NCBI GenBank assembly: GCA_964368645.1
Contig: CAYJBY010000012.1
Location: 29,877 to 93,876 of the forward strand
Reading direction: 5' to 3'
Source: JAEDHM01 sp964368645
GTDB lineage: Bacteria > Bacillota > Clostridia > Christensenellales > CAG-1252
DNA length: 64,000 bases
The position numbers and the translations under genes were made by a program. The notes under the pieces are model-generated. The model made no database searches, had not been told where the DNA came from, and worked only from the letters and a program-made list of their open reading frames with translations. Each line of letters opens with the position of its first letter. The stretch's first letter is position 1. Of this stretch, positions 50,996 through 59,591 are shown in pieces.

Positions 50996-51084
50996 TTTTC
51001 GGAAGACTGCAACTAAAAGGACGTTTTCGGCGAGAGAAAGAGCAACGCGGTTTCGGAAGACTGCGAGCAACTGGACGTTTTCGG
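50996..51084 (+). repeat. 35-bp imperfect repeat before the second moeA
   Basis: 50996-51030 and 51050-51084 share TTTCGGAAGACTGC and GGACGTTTTCGG at the same spacing. The second copy ends at the GGAG that serves as ribosome site for 51092. Confidence 0.75.
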
Positions 51085-51091
51085 AGCAACT

Positions 51092-52975
51092 ATGGACAAT
51101 AAGGCATATATCGAGAACAACGACGAAAAAACCGCTCTTAAGCGGTTTTTGGACAGCACCGCAAGGGTTTGCGGCAGAGAAACGGTCGAGGTGGGCAAAA
51201 GCTACGGCAGAGTTACCGCCGAGGCTGTTTTCGCGCGGTTCTGCGATCCCGTATATAACGCGGCGGCTATGGACGGCATAGCGGTAACGGCGGACAACAC
51301 CCTAACCGCTTCCGAGGACAAGCCCCTGACCTTGATAAGAGGCAAGGACTTCGACTACGTGAACACGGGCAACCCCGTGGAGGGCGCATACGACGCGGTG
51401 ATTATGATAGAAAACGTCATCGCCGTCAACGACAACGAGGTGAGAATAATAGCCCCTGCCTACCCCTTACAGCACGTTAGGGTTATCGGGGAAAGCATTG
51501 TGGCGGGCGAACTGGTACTCCCCTCCAAGCACCTTATCCGCGCGGTGGACGTGGGTGCGCTTATCGCGGCAGGACTGACAACGGTAGAGGTTTTCAAAAA
51601 GCCGAGAGTGGGTATTATCCCCACAGGCGGCGAAATGACCAGAAATCCTCTGGAACTGAAAAAGGGTAAGCTGATGGAGTCCAACAGCGCGGTTTTCGCC
51701 GCGCTTACCGAGGAAAACGGCGGAGTACCCGTGATTTTTCCGATTTGCCCCGACAGGAAAGAGGATTTGAAACAGGCGGTTTGCACGGCTCTTGAGCAGT
51801 GCGACGCGGTACTGGTCAACGCAGGTTCCTCGGCAGGAACAAAGGACTACACCGTCAAAATACTGGCGGAACTGGGCGAGATACTGGTTCACGGTATCGC
51901 AATCAAACCGGGCAAGCCCACCATTCTGGCAAAATTGCAGGGCAAGCCCGTACTGGGGATACCGGGGTATCCCGTCAGCGCGTATCTGGTTTTCGACGCT
52001 TTTGCAAAGCCACTGCTGCAAGTGATGAGCGGACGCTCAAATTCCTCGGATATTACGGTAAAAGCCACGCTTACGCGCAGAATCGCAGGCAGTTTTAAGC
52101 ATACCGAACTTATCCGTATGAGCCTAGGCTCGGTGGGCGGTAAGCTGGTGGCTACGCCCTTAGAGCGCGGCGCGGCGGCTGTGATGAGTATGGTGAAAGC
52201 GGACGGGATTTTCAGGCTTGAAAGGCTGGTCGAGGGCGCAGAGGCAGGCGAAACCGTGGACGTTAAGCTCGTTAAGCCATATGACGATATTCTGAAAGCG
52301 TTGGTAATCGTGGGCAGTCACGATATGATAATCGATGTGCTTGCGGACAAAATCCCCCTTACCTCGGCGCACGTAGGCAGTACGGGCGGTATCGTTGCCC
52401 TGCAAAGAGGAGAATGTCATCTTGCGCCTATCCATCTTTTGGACGAAAACGGAGAGTATAACGTATCCGTTGCAAGGAAGCACTTTCCCCCTTCGACTAT
52501 GGCCTTAATCAGGGGCGTAGGCAGAATACAAGGGATAATAGTGCCGAAAGGCAACCCTAAAAATATCACGGATATATCAGCGTTTTTCAAATCGGGGCTT
52601 ATGTTTGCCAACCGTCAGCGCGGAGCGGGAACGAGGGTGCTTTTCGACCATCTGCTTGCAAAAAGCGGAATGAGCGGCGCGGATATTCGCGGCTACGAAA
52701 AGGAGTACGGCACCCACCTGTCGGTGGCGGTTGCCGTAAAAAACGGCGTTGCGGACGGCGGACTGGGAGTTTTGTCGGCGGCGAACGCTCTGGAACTGGA
52801 CTTTATCCCTGTGGGAACGGAAAGCTACGACTTTCTGATTCCTCGGATAAATCTGGAGGATTTGAGAGTTAAACGGTTTATCGAGGTGTTGCGTTCCGAG
52901 GCTTTTAAGGACAAGCTGAACGAGTTGGGCGGCTATACTTGCGAGAATATCGGCGAAACGGTGCTAATCGATTGA
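51092..52975 (+). CDS. MoeA fused to a periplasmic-binding-protein-like domain
   Basis: This 627-residue protein has MoeA in residues 1 to about 390 (NAAAMDGIAVTA, VNTGNPVEGAYDAVIMIE, IIPTGGEM, KGKLMESNS, NAGSSAGTKDY, LGIPGYPVSAY). A PBP-like domain starts near 395 (VIVGSHDMIIDVLADKIP) with RQRGAGTRVLFDHLL and LDFIPVGTESYDFLIP. The fusion is common in Firmicutes and archaea; the second domain may bind the oxyanion or another small ligand. GGAG lies six bases before the ATG. moaA follows after 16 bases. Confidence 0.93.
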   Translation: MDNKAYIENNDEKTALKRFLDSTARVCGRETVEVGKSYGRVTAEAVFARFCDPVYNAAAMDGIAVTADNTLTASEDKPLTLIRGKDFDYVNTGNPVEGAYDAVIMIENVIAVNDNEVRIIAPAYPLQHVRVIGESIVAGELVLPSKHLIRAVDVGALIAAGLTTVEVFKKPRVGIIPTGGEMTRNPLELKKGKLMESNSAVFAALTEENGGVPVIFPICPDRKEDLKQAVCTALEQCDAVLVNAGSSAGTKDYTVKILAELGEILVHGIAIKPGKPTILAKLQGKPVLGIPGYPVSAYLVFDAFAKPLLQVMSGRSNSSDITVKATLTRRIAGSFKHTELIRMSLGSVGGKLVATPLERGAAAVMSMVKADGIFRLERLVEGAEAGETVDVKLVKPYDDILKALVIVGSHDMIIDVLADKIPLTSAHVGSTGGIVALQRGECHLAPIHLLDENGEYNVSVARKHFPPSTMALIRGVGRIQGIIVPKGNPKNITDISAFFKSGLMFANRQRGAGTRVLFDHLLAKSGMSGADIRGYEKEYGTHLSVAVAVKNGVADGGLGVLSAANALELDFIPVGTESYDFLIPRINLEDLRVKRFIEVLRSEAFKDKLNELGGYTCENIGETVLID

Positions 52976-52991
52976 GTTAAGGAGGATTATT

Positions 52992-53939
52992 ATGCAGGAC
53001 AGCTACGGACGGCGAATCCATTACGCCAGAATATCAGTCACCGACCTTTGCAATCTCCGTTGCAAATACTGTATGCCGCCCGAGGGTGTGCAGAAGAAAG
53101 CCCACGAGGAGATTCTGTCCATTGAGCAAATCGAAAAAATAGCGGACAGTCTTGCATTTTTGGGATTTGATAAGGTTCGGCTGACAGGCGGCGAGCCATT
53201 GGTTAGAAAGGGTATTCTCCCCCTTGCCGAGTATCTGGGTTCGATACAGACTTTCCGCACCGTGGCTTTAACCACCAACGCGGTTAATCTGCCGAAATAT
53301 GCTAAAGAGCTGAAATCCTACGGAGTTAATTCCGTCAATATATCCATCGACAGTCTTAACGAGGCAAAATACAGGGAAATAACACGCGGCGGCGAGTTAA
53401 AGGACGCCCTTAAGGGCTTAGACGCCGCTTTGGAAGCGGAGTTCGACAGCGTAAAGGTAAACGCGGTGCTGATGCGCGGTTTTAACGATACGGAAATCGA
53501 CGATTATCTCCGATTATCCGCAAGATACGGGATTAAAACAAGGTTTATCGAGCTTATGCCCTTTATCTGCCAAAAGGATTTTGCGCTGGAGCGTTTTATC
53601 AGCGTGGACGAGGCTCTTGCAGACATCAAGCCGCAGCTTGAGCATATCGGCACGGTCAACAATTCCACAGCCGACTATTACAAGGCGCAAAACGGCGGAA
53701 TTATCGGCTTTATTCAGCCGATTTCCAACAAGTTTTGCAGCAGATGCAACCGTATCAGAATTACCTCGGACGGTATTCTGCTTAACTGTTTGCACAACAG
53801 CGTCGGCTACGACCTGAAGCCCTATCTTGAGGGCGGTTTGACCGACTACATAGCATCCAGTATAGGACGGAAACCCAAGGAACATAACATTAACGTCGGG
53901 ACGCTGCAACAACGCCCGATGTCCGATATAGGAGGCTGA
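52992..53939 (+). CDS. moaA: GTP 3',8-cyclase MoaA
   Basis: This 315-residue radical SAM enzyme carries out the first step of pterin synthesis with MoaC. The SAM cluster is CNLRCKYC (C20, C24, C27) with TGGEPLV following. The C-terminal second [4Fe-4S] cluster is in KFCSRCNRIR and LLNC. The extreme C-terminus ends in Gly-Gly, needed for activity in characterised MoaA. AAGGAGG precedes the ATG. Two bases separate it from moaC. Confidence 0.95.
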   Translation: MQDSYGRRIHYARISVTDLCNLRCKYCMPPEGVQKKAHEEILSIEQIEKIADSLAFLGFDKVRLTGGEPLVRKGILPLAEYLGSIQTFRTVALTTNAVNLPKYAKELKSYGVNSVNISIDSLNEAKYREITRGGELKDALKGLDAALEAEFDSVKVNAVLMRGFNDTEIDDYLRLSARYGIKTRFIELMPFICQKDFALERFISVDEALADIKPQLEHIGTVNNSTADYYKAQNGGIIGFIQPISNKFCSRCNRIRITSDGILLNCLHNSVGYDLKPYLEGGLTDYIASSIGRKPKEHNINVGTLQQRPMSDIGG

Positions 53940-53941
53940 AA

Positions 53942-54421
53942 ATGGAACCGCTTACCCACATAGACGAGAACGGCAACGCCCGTATGGTCAACGTGAATAA
54001 TAAAGCAATATCCGACAGAACCGCAACTGCAAGCGGCAAGGTGATTATGCAAAAGGACACCCTTTTGCGAATCAAGCAGGGCGGAGTGAAAAAGGGCGAC
54101 GTGCTAACGGTGGCGCAGATTGCAGGAATTAACGCGGCTAAACACTGTTGGGAAATGATACCCCTGTGCCATAATATTCCCCTATCGGGCGCAGAAGTGA
54201 GCTTTGCTTACGAGAGTGAAACCGTGCTTGTTGTAGCCGCCACGGTAACTGCCACGGCGCAAACGGGAGCGGAAATGGAAGCGTTAGCCGCGGTCACGGT
54301 GGCGTGCCTTACGGTTTACGATATGTGCAAGGCGATGGACAGAGGTATGACGATTACAGACGTTAAGCTACTGCACAAGTCAGGCGGCAAAAGCGGCGAA
54401 TTTTTTAGGGAGGAGCTATGA
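53942..54421 (+). CDS. moaC: Cyclic pyranopterin monophosphate synthase MoaC
   Basis: This 159-residue protein converts the MoaA product into cyclic pyranopterin monophosphate. Family motifs include MVNVNNKAISDRTATASG, the catalytic region AAKHCWEMIPLCHNIPLSG, GAEMEALAAVTVACLTVYDMCKA in the hexamer interface, and KSGGKSG at the C-terminus. AGGAGG lies before the ATG. The MOSC gene begins inside its last codon (ATGA overlap). moaD and moaE are not in the window. Confidence 0.95.
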   Translation: MEPLTHIDENGNARMVNVNNKAISDRTATASGKVIMQKDTLLRIKQGGVKKGDVLTVAQIAGINAAKHCWEMIPLCHNIPLSGAEVSFAYESETVLVVAATVTATAQTGAEMEALAAVTVACLTVYDMCKAMDRGMTITDVKLLHKSGGKSGEFFREEL

Positions 54422-54864
54422 CTAAGGGAATTGTTACAGCTGTGAATATCAGCGAGAAAAAAGGTGAAATCAAGCATTCCGTACCCTTCGTTACGTTGGT
54501 TGAGGATTACGGCATACAGGGCGATGCTCACGCAGGGCCCGGCATTAGACAAATCAGCCTTTTAGGTCGGGAAAGCGTGGACAAAATGACCGCTCTCGGG
54601 GTTAAAGGGCTTTGCGCAGGTAAGTTTGCGGAGAACCTGACCACCGAGGGAATTACCCTTTACACGATACCTGTCGGCACTAAGCTGAAAATCGGAGATA
54701 CTCTCCACGAGGTCACGCAAATCGGAAAAAAATGCCACGCGGAGCAAGGCTGCGAGGTGGCGCGGACGGTCGGTTTTTGCATAATGCCCAAGGAAGGGAT
54801 TTTCACCAAGGTGCTTAAAGGCGGCAAAATCCAGCCCGGTGACGTAATCGAAATAATCGAGTAA
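54418..54864 (+). CDS. MOSC-domain protein
   Basis: This 148-residue protein is a stand-alone MOSC domain, with DYGIQGDAHAGPG, RQISLLGRESV, AGKFAENLTTEGI and the conserved Cys region IGKKCHAEQGCEVARTVG, ending in KGGKIQPGDVI. MOSC proteins bind or sulfurate the metal-pterin cofactor; small bacterial ones near moa genes may hand it over. It overlaps moaC by four bases and is followed by a terminator. Confidence 0.93.
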   Translation: MTKGIVTAVNISEKKGEIKHSVPFVTLVEDYGIQGDAHAGPGIRQISLLGRESVDKMTALGVKGLCAGKFAENLTTEGITLYTIPVGTKLKIGDTLHEVTQIGKKCHAEQGCEVARTVGFCIMPKEGIFTKVLKGGKIQPGDVIEIIE

Positions 54865-54926
54865 TATCCGTTATATTTGCGGAAAAGTAAAACTTGACTT
54901 AGTAAGCGAGAATATTTGTTATAATT

Positions 54927-54960
54927 AAAAAGGCAGGGCTTATTGCTCTGCCTTTTTTAT
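54927..54960. terminator. Terminator of the pterin-cofactor operon
   Basis: AAAAAGGCAGGGC / GCTCTGCCTTTTT hairpin with loop TTATT. It is usable from both strands, so it also serves the DUF3592 gene. Confidence 0.88.
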
Positions 54961-55021
54961 TTACGTTTATTAGTATTTGTCATTGATATTTCGTAAGGTG
55001 GAGTTGGAGTGGGTTTGTGAA

Positions 55022-55921
55022 TTAATCGAACAAATCGTCGTCGCCGTCAGGCAGCTTATAGCCGTCTGCCGAGGTATTTATCGGTGGGGCGTAATCTGTG
55101 TTTTGAGTGGTTGCGCCGTAATCTGTTCCCCCGTTGGGAACTGATGTATCGTCACTCCAAATTATACCGTCTAAACCGCTTTCGACCTGCCCTGCCGCCG
55201 CGCCGTAGGTCTGCTGTACGGGGGGAATATAGCCGTTGCCTTTTACAACGTCTTTCAAATCCACGCAATACTGCGTAGGATCTGCCGCGTCAAAGTACAC
55301 CGCCACCCTATCTCCGGGGAACAGCTTGCCGTTCATTGCACCGCTTTCGCTTCTGAAATCAATCGTCCGCCCCTTATCGTCATAACGGCAAAGCGCGGTG
55401 GAATAGGGGTAGCGTCCGTTGACGGAAGTTGTTAAATCGGGATCGATGGAAACCACCACGGCTAACACCTTAACTCCGTTTTTGAGCAAACGGCGGCTCA
55501 TTCCTCTCCTCTTGCGAATAATTGTAAGCTGCCAAATCGCAAGCCCCATAAAGATACCGCCCAAGGGCAGGAGTATCACGGGAATAAAGACGGAGCTTTT
55601 TGACATTATTTCGTTGGGGTTGTCAAGGTTGTACTTGATTTTGACGGTTTTACCCTCGCGCATAGAGGAACTGTAGCTCCCCAGCTCACGGTGGGAATAG
55701 GTCACGCCGTCCACCTCGTAGCTGACGAAAACCCTATGCTCGGTAGAATCGTCGTTGTAATAGGTGTAAATCTCCACTATGGTTGCCTCAACGGTCGCCG
55801 AATTGCTGTTAAAAACCGCAAGTTTAACCGAAAAAGCTATGCCGACTATCAGCACAATCAGCCCAACTACAAGCATAGCCGCACATACGGCACCTCTGCT
55901 GTTTTTGCGAATCTTAGTCAC
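55022..55921 (-). CDS. DUF3592 membrane protein
   Basis: This 299-residue protein has two membrane helices (about 12-35 and 110-130). Between them lies the DUF3592 beta domain (VEATIVEIYTYYNDDSTEHR, VSYEVDGVTYSH, VKIKYNLDNPNEI), which should face outside. A second such domain follows (VKVLAVVVSID, GDRVAVYFDAADPTQYCVDL), then a disordered acidic tail. No function is established. Monocistronic. Confidence 0.8.
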   Translation of the reverse strand: MTKIRKNSRGAVCAAMLVVGLIVLIVGIAFSVKLAVFNSNSATVEATIVEIYTYYNDDSTEHRVFVSYEVDGVTYSHRELGSYSSSMREGKTVKIKYNLDNPNEIMSKSSVFIPVILLPLGGIFMGLAIWQLTIIRKRRGMSRRLLKNGVKVLAVVVSIDPDLTTSVNGRYPYSTALCRYDDKGRTIDFRSESGAMNGKLFPGDRVAVYFDAADPTQYCVDLKDVVKGNGYIPPVQQTYGAAAGQVESGLDGIIWSDDTSVPNGGTDYGATTQNTDYAPPINTSADGYKLPDGDDDLFD

Positions 55922-55951
55922 TTTTCCACCTCTGTTAGCAGTTATATTAAT

Positions 55952-55980
55952 ATGATACTTTTTATCTTGCGAAAAGTCAA
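55952..55980 (-). promoter_or_regulatory. Promoter of the DUF3592 gene
   Basis: Minus strand: TTGACT, 17 bases, TATCAT. Confidence 0.6.
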
Positions 55981-56022
55981 CACCGCACAGCCACTCTGCC
56001 GACAGCTATACGCTTGACCTTA

Positions 56023-56051
56023 TTGACAATTATTCTCAAAAGGCTTATAAT
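56023..56051 (+). promoter_or_regulatory. Promoter of the GNAT / TIR-GNAT cassette
   Basis: TTGACA, 17 bases, TATAAT. The leader to the ATG at 56156 is about 100 nt. Confidence 0.8.
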
Positions 56052-56155
56052 TAGGTCTATTAATCCAATTAGACGAATCTGTTATGGACAAAAGCCCTAA
56101 GACGGCGTTCGACAAGGAAACGCGAGCCGAAAGCCGATACCGCAAAGGAGTATTT

Positions 56156-56761
56156 ATGGCGGAATTAACAATTATCACGGGGGAAGAGGTTACCGCACAC
56201 AACGTGGAAGAGGCGTTAAATATTGACCTGTCCGAGTATCCCAGTGAATATCATCTCACGCCGAACACCTGTCTTGCTTACCTAAAAAAGAACCATTACA
56301 TTTATATTATGCTTAAGGACGGCGCAGAGGTGGTGGGCTATATCAATTTCAGCCCTGTTACCGAAAGCACCTACGAGGCTATGCGCTCAGGGGAAATGGT
56401 GGACGTTGCCATTAACGCCGATGACCTTTTAGCTTACGAAAAAGGCGGATATTACGACGCTTATCTGTCCTCGATACTATTGAAAAAGGAATATCGGGGC
56501 AACCGCTATTCTATATTAATGCTCAACAAACTGGCGGAACTGATATGCGACTTAGCCGAAAAAGGGATTTTTATACGCCGCATTGTTGCCGACGTTATCA
56601 GCGAAATCGGCGCAATCGTCTGTTCCAAATTCGGGCTGAAAAAGATAATCGGCTCTAATCATTCCTCTAATATATACGAAATGCGCCTAGTACCGCCTGA
56701 ATTTGAGGTTACCGAATTAAACAAAAGGATTTTTCTGGCATATACGAAGGAGGAGGCTTAA
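56156..56761 (+). CDS. GNAT-like protein, partner of the TIR-GNAT protein
   Basis: This 201-residue protein has a GNAT-type fold: strands around YIYIMLKDGAEVVGYINFSPV, then YYDAYLSSILLKKEYRGNRYSILML, where RGNRYS stands in the acetyl-CoA loop, a helix, then GAIVCSKFGLKKIIG. It is paralogous to the C-terminal part of the next protein: both share VVGY/LIGY, the PVTEST/PVTDEA turn, a YDAYLSSI/FNAYIAML segment and KFGL/RYGF. AAAGGAG precedes the ATG at 56156; an in-frame ATG at 56084 has no site. Its stop overlaps the next start (TAATG), so the two proteins are co-produced. Substrate unknown. Confidence 0.72.
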   Translation: MAELTIITGEEVTAHNVEEALNIDLSEYPSEYHLTPNTCLAYLKKNHYIYIMLKDGAEVVGYINFSPVTESTYEAMRSGEMVDVAINADDLLAYEKGGYYDAYLSSILLKKEYRGNRYSILMLNKLAELICDLAEKGIFIRRIVADVISEIGAIVCSKFGLKKIIGSNHSSNIYEMRLVPPEFEVTELNKRIFLAYTKEEA

Positions 56762-57819
56762 TGAACGCAAATTACAAATACGATTTGTTTATCTCTTATG
56801 CAACCGGCAATAAGGATATTGCAGACTATATAGTGGAAAAAATCGAAGCTCGCGGATATTCCTGTTTTATCGCTCCGCGCAATATTGCCACGGGAGCGGA
56901 CTACGCTAAAGAAATCGTAAACGGCATAAGCAATTCCGCCGCCGTGCTGTTGGTTTTTTCAGCAAAATCAAACAATTCAGGTTTCGTTCTTAGAGAAATC
57001 AACTCCGCGGTGTCGCGCAACAAAACGGTTATCCCCTTGCGTATAGAGAATTTTTTACCTTCCGAGGCTATGGAGTTTTATCTTGGCGTAACCCATTGGC
57101 TGGACGCTTTCCCCAGAGTTTTGGACGTGCATTTGGACAGCGTTATCGGCATACTCAAGGGTATTAAGGCTGAGGACGCACCTGAAACGAAGACTATCAG
57201 CATAATCGGACCTGAGCTTGTCAAGGTTGGCGACATCGCGAAATTCGGCTACGATTATCAGAAGCTGACGATGAAAGAAATCGAAATCGACTACCTTTGC
57301 GTTCCCACCTCAAAATTTGATATGAACGAGGAAATCGAAGGCTCCTTCGACGACTGGCAGAACGCCGCCAAGGCATACGAGAACGAAACCTCTATACTCT
57401 TGGTTCAAAACGACGAGCTTATAGGCTACTGCGATATATACCCCGTTACGGACGAGGCTTATCGGGAGCTTATCGACGGTAAGGCTATGATTAGAGAAAC
57501 TATGATAGACCTTTTCGGCTTCGGCGGCGAATTCAACGCCTACATAGCGATGCTGGCAATAGTGCCCGAGTATGCAACGCAAGCGAACTATATGCTGATT
57601 TGCGATTGGGTTTTAAGGCATATAGCGGAGTGGAAAAAGGAAGGCGTAATCATCAAAAATCTCGGAATATCCGTGTATTCTGATATGCTTGAAAAATTTA
57701 TGCTAAGGTACGGCTTCCACTTTAAGGGTACTAACCCTGCAAAGGGAAAAATATACGAAACAAACACCGAAGAGCTTGCCTCTAATCCCTTTGTCAAAAA
57801 CCGCTACGGCACCTTATAA
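56761..57819 (+). CDS. TIR-domain protein with C-terminal GNAT-like domain
   Basis: Residues 5 to about 135 are a TIR domain: YDLFISYATGNKDIADYI, the box 2 region CFIAPRNIATGADYAKEI, LLVFSAKSNNSGFVLREI with a candidate catalytic Glu79, and IPLRIENFLPS ... THWLDA. Bacterial TIR domains often cleave NAD+ or make cyclic ADP-ribose derivatives in phage defence or effector roles. Residues about 165-335 are a GNAT-like domain paralogous to the preceding gene, with the acetyl-CoA loop degraded (VPEYATQANYMLI). No membrane segment. GGAGGAGG is the ribosome site. It lies at the end of a two-gene cassette closed by a terminator. Confidence 0.82.
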   Translation: MNANYKYDLFISYATGNKDIADYIVEKIEARGYSCFIAPRNIATGADYAKEIVNGISNSAAVLLVFSAKSNNSGFVLREINSAVSRNKTVIPLRIENFLPSEAMEFYLGVTHWLDAFPRVLDVHLDSVIGILKGIKAEDAPETKTISIIGPELVKVGDIAKFGYDYQKLTMKEIEIDYLCVPTSKFDMNEEIEGSFDDWQNAAKAYENETSILLVQNDELIGYCDIYPVTDEAYRELIDGKAMIRETMIDLFGFGGEFNAYIAMLAIVPEYATQANYMLICDWVLRHIAEWKKEGVIIKNLGISVYSDMLEKFMLRYGFHFKGTNPAKGKIYETNTEELASNPFVKNRYGTL

Positions 57820-57896
57820 GGCTTGATTTCGCGCCCCACAAAACGTCATAACGAAAGCGGAGAGTAATAACCTTATTACGAAAATTAGACAAAAAT

Positions 57897-57945
57897 AAAA
57901 AACGACCTGTTCAAGCAGTAACGCTGCCGCAGGTCGTTTTTGTTT
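57897..57945. terminator. Bidirectional terminator
   Basis: AAAAACGACCTG pairs with CAGGTCGTTTTT around an inner GCAG/CTGC stem. It closes the TIR cassette and glnS. Confidence 0.88.
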
Positions 57946-57971
57946 GTACGTTGGGATTGTTTCGGATACGC

Positions 57972-59591
57972 TTATTTGTAGCTGTCCTTCAAGCCTACGA
58001 TTTGGTAGAAAAGGGGCTTTTCGGCGGTGGACTTAGAGGAAGTGACGTAATAGCCGTTACGCATAAACTGATAGCGGCTATACACTGCGCTGTCCTTTAG
58101 GCATATTTCGGCTTTCGCGTCGGCATACACCGTCTTACTGTTGGGGTTAAGCCTATCGGAAAAATCTCTGCCGTCGTTGACGTCGTCTAATAGGTAATCG
58201 AACTCGTCCACCTCGCAGGGCAAAGCGTTGTTAGCGTCCACCCAATGGATTGTTCCCTTAACCTTAATACCGGAGTTGACTCCGCCTTCCTTGCTGTCCT
58301 CGATAAGGTTGACGTGTACAACCTCCTCGCCGTTTTCCGTGCCGTGGCTTGCGTACTCCACGATATACGCGCCCTTCAAGCGCACCATACCGTTGGGCTT
58401 CAAGCGGAAGAACTTAGGCGGAGGATTGTCCGAAAAGTCTTCTTTTTCGATATACAGGGTGTTGGAAAAGGTGCAGGTGTGACTGCCGCCGTTTTCCACC
58501 GCGGGGTTGTTGGGAATTTCCGCAAGCTCGGTGCCGCTGTAGTTGTCGATAATCAACTTGAGGGGGTTTTTCACCACCATAACGCGCTGTGCGTTGAGGT
58601 TAAGGAACTCTCTGACGCAATGCTCCAAAAGCGCGGCGTCCACCTCGCTGTTAGACTTCGCAACGCCGATTCTGCCGCAGAAATCCTTAAGTGCTTCGGC
58701 AGGATAACCTCTCTCTCGCATTCCGCTTAAGGTGGGCATACGGGGATCGTTCCACCCCTCGACCTTGCCTTCCTCCACCAGTTTTTTGAGGTAACGCTTG
58801 CTCATAATCGTGCGCGTAAGGTTAAGCCGTGCAAACTCGATCTGACGAGGGCCCGGATTGTAGCCGCAGTTGATTTTCACCCAGTCGTAAAGAGGTCTGT
58901 GATCCTCGAACTCCAGCGTACATATAGAGTGGGTAATCCCCTCGATAGCGTCGCTTATGGGGTGCGCAAAATCGTACATAGGATATATGCACCACTTGTC
59001 GCCCGTGCGGTGGTGGGTAGCCCTCAAAACGCGGTATATAACGGGATCGCGCATATTGATATTGGGACTTGCCATATCGATTTTGGCGCGTAAAACCTTG
59101 GAACCGTCGGGGTATTTTCCGTCGCGCATATTGTAAAACAATTCCAAATTCTCTTCCACCGTGCGGTTACGAGAGGGGCTTTCCTTGCCCGGCTCGGTTA
59201 GGGTGCCGCGCGTTGCGCTGATTTCCTCCGCGCTCATCTCGCAGACGAAAGCCAAGCCCTTCTTGATAAGATTAACCGCGTGGTCGAACATTTGCTCAAA
59301 ATAGTCGGAAGCGTACAGCTCTCTATCCCACTTGAAGCCCAGCCAACGTATGTCTTCCTTAATGCTCTCCACGTATTCCACGTCCTCTTTTGTGGGGTTA
59401 GTGTCGTCAAAACGCAGATTGCATTCGCCGTTGTACTTTTCCTTAACGCCGAAGTTAATGCACAGCGATTTGCTGTGACCTACGTGCAAATAGCCGTTAG
59501 GCTCGGGAGGGAAACGCGTCTTAATCGCCGTTACCTTGCCGCTTTCCAGTTCCTCGTTGATGATATTTTCAATAAAATTCGCGCTTTCCAT
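57972..59591 (-). CDS. glnS: Glutaminyl-tRNA synthetase
   Basis: This 539-residue class I synthetase charges tRNA-Gln directly. The HIGH-like motif is in PPEPNGYLHVGHSKS near the N-terminus, the KMSKS-like motif is TIMSKRYLKK, and the C-terminal anticodon-binding beta-barrel domains follow (VVKNPLKLIIDNY, FRLKPNGMVRLKGAY). Length is normal. GGAG lies before the ATG. Direct GlnRS occurs in some clostridia beside or instead of the GatCAB amidation route; I saw no gat genes here. I also saw no T-box in the upstream spacer. Confidence 0.96.
   Translation of the reverse strand: MESANFIENIINEELESGKVTAIKTRFPPEPNGYLHVGHSKSLCINFGVKEKYNGECNLRFDDTNPTKEDVEYVESIKEDIRWLGFKWDRELYASDYFEQMFDHAVNLIKKGLAFVCEMSAEEISATRGTLTEPGKESPSRNRTVEENLELFYNMRDGKYPDGSKVLRAKIDMASPNINMRDPVIYRVLRATHHRTGDKWCIYPMYDFAHPISDAIEGITHSICTLEFEDHRPLYDWVKINCGYNPGPRQIEFARLNLTRTIMSKRYLKKLVEEGKVEGWNDPRMPTLSGMRERGYPAEALKDFCGRIGVAKSNSEVDAALLEHCVREFLNLNAQRVMVVKNPLKLIIDNYSGTELAEIPNNPAVENGGSHTCTFSNTLYIEKEDFSDNPPPKFFRLKPNGMVRLKGAYIVEYASHGTENGEEVVHVNLIEDSKEGGVNSGIKVKGTIHWVDANNALPCEVDEFDYLLDDVNDGRDFSDRLNPNSKTVYADAKAEICLKDSAVYSRYQFMRNGYYVTSSKSTAEKPLFYQIVGLKDSYK

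Noticed and set aside
56084..56155. Longer N-terminus for the GNAT protein starting at 56084
   Set aside because: No ribosome site at 56084, whereas AAAGGAG precedes the ATG at 56156 and homology to the paralogue starts after it.
56156..57819. Classical toxin-antitoxin pair
   Set aside because: Both proteins are larger than typical pairs and share a paralogous domain; nothing identifies one as antitoxin.
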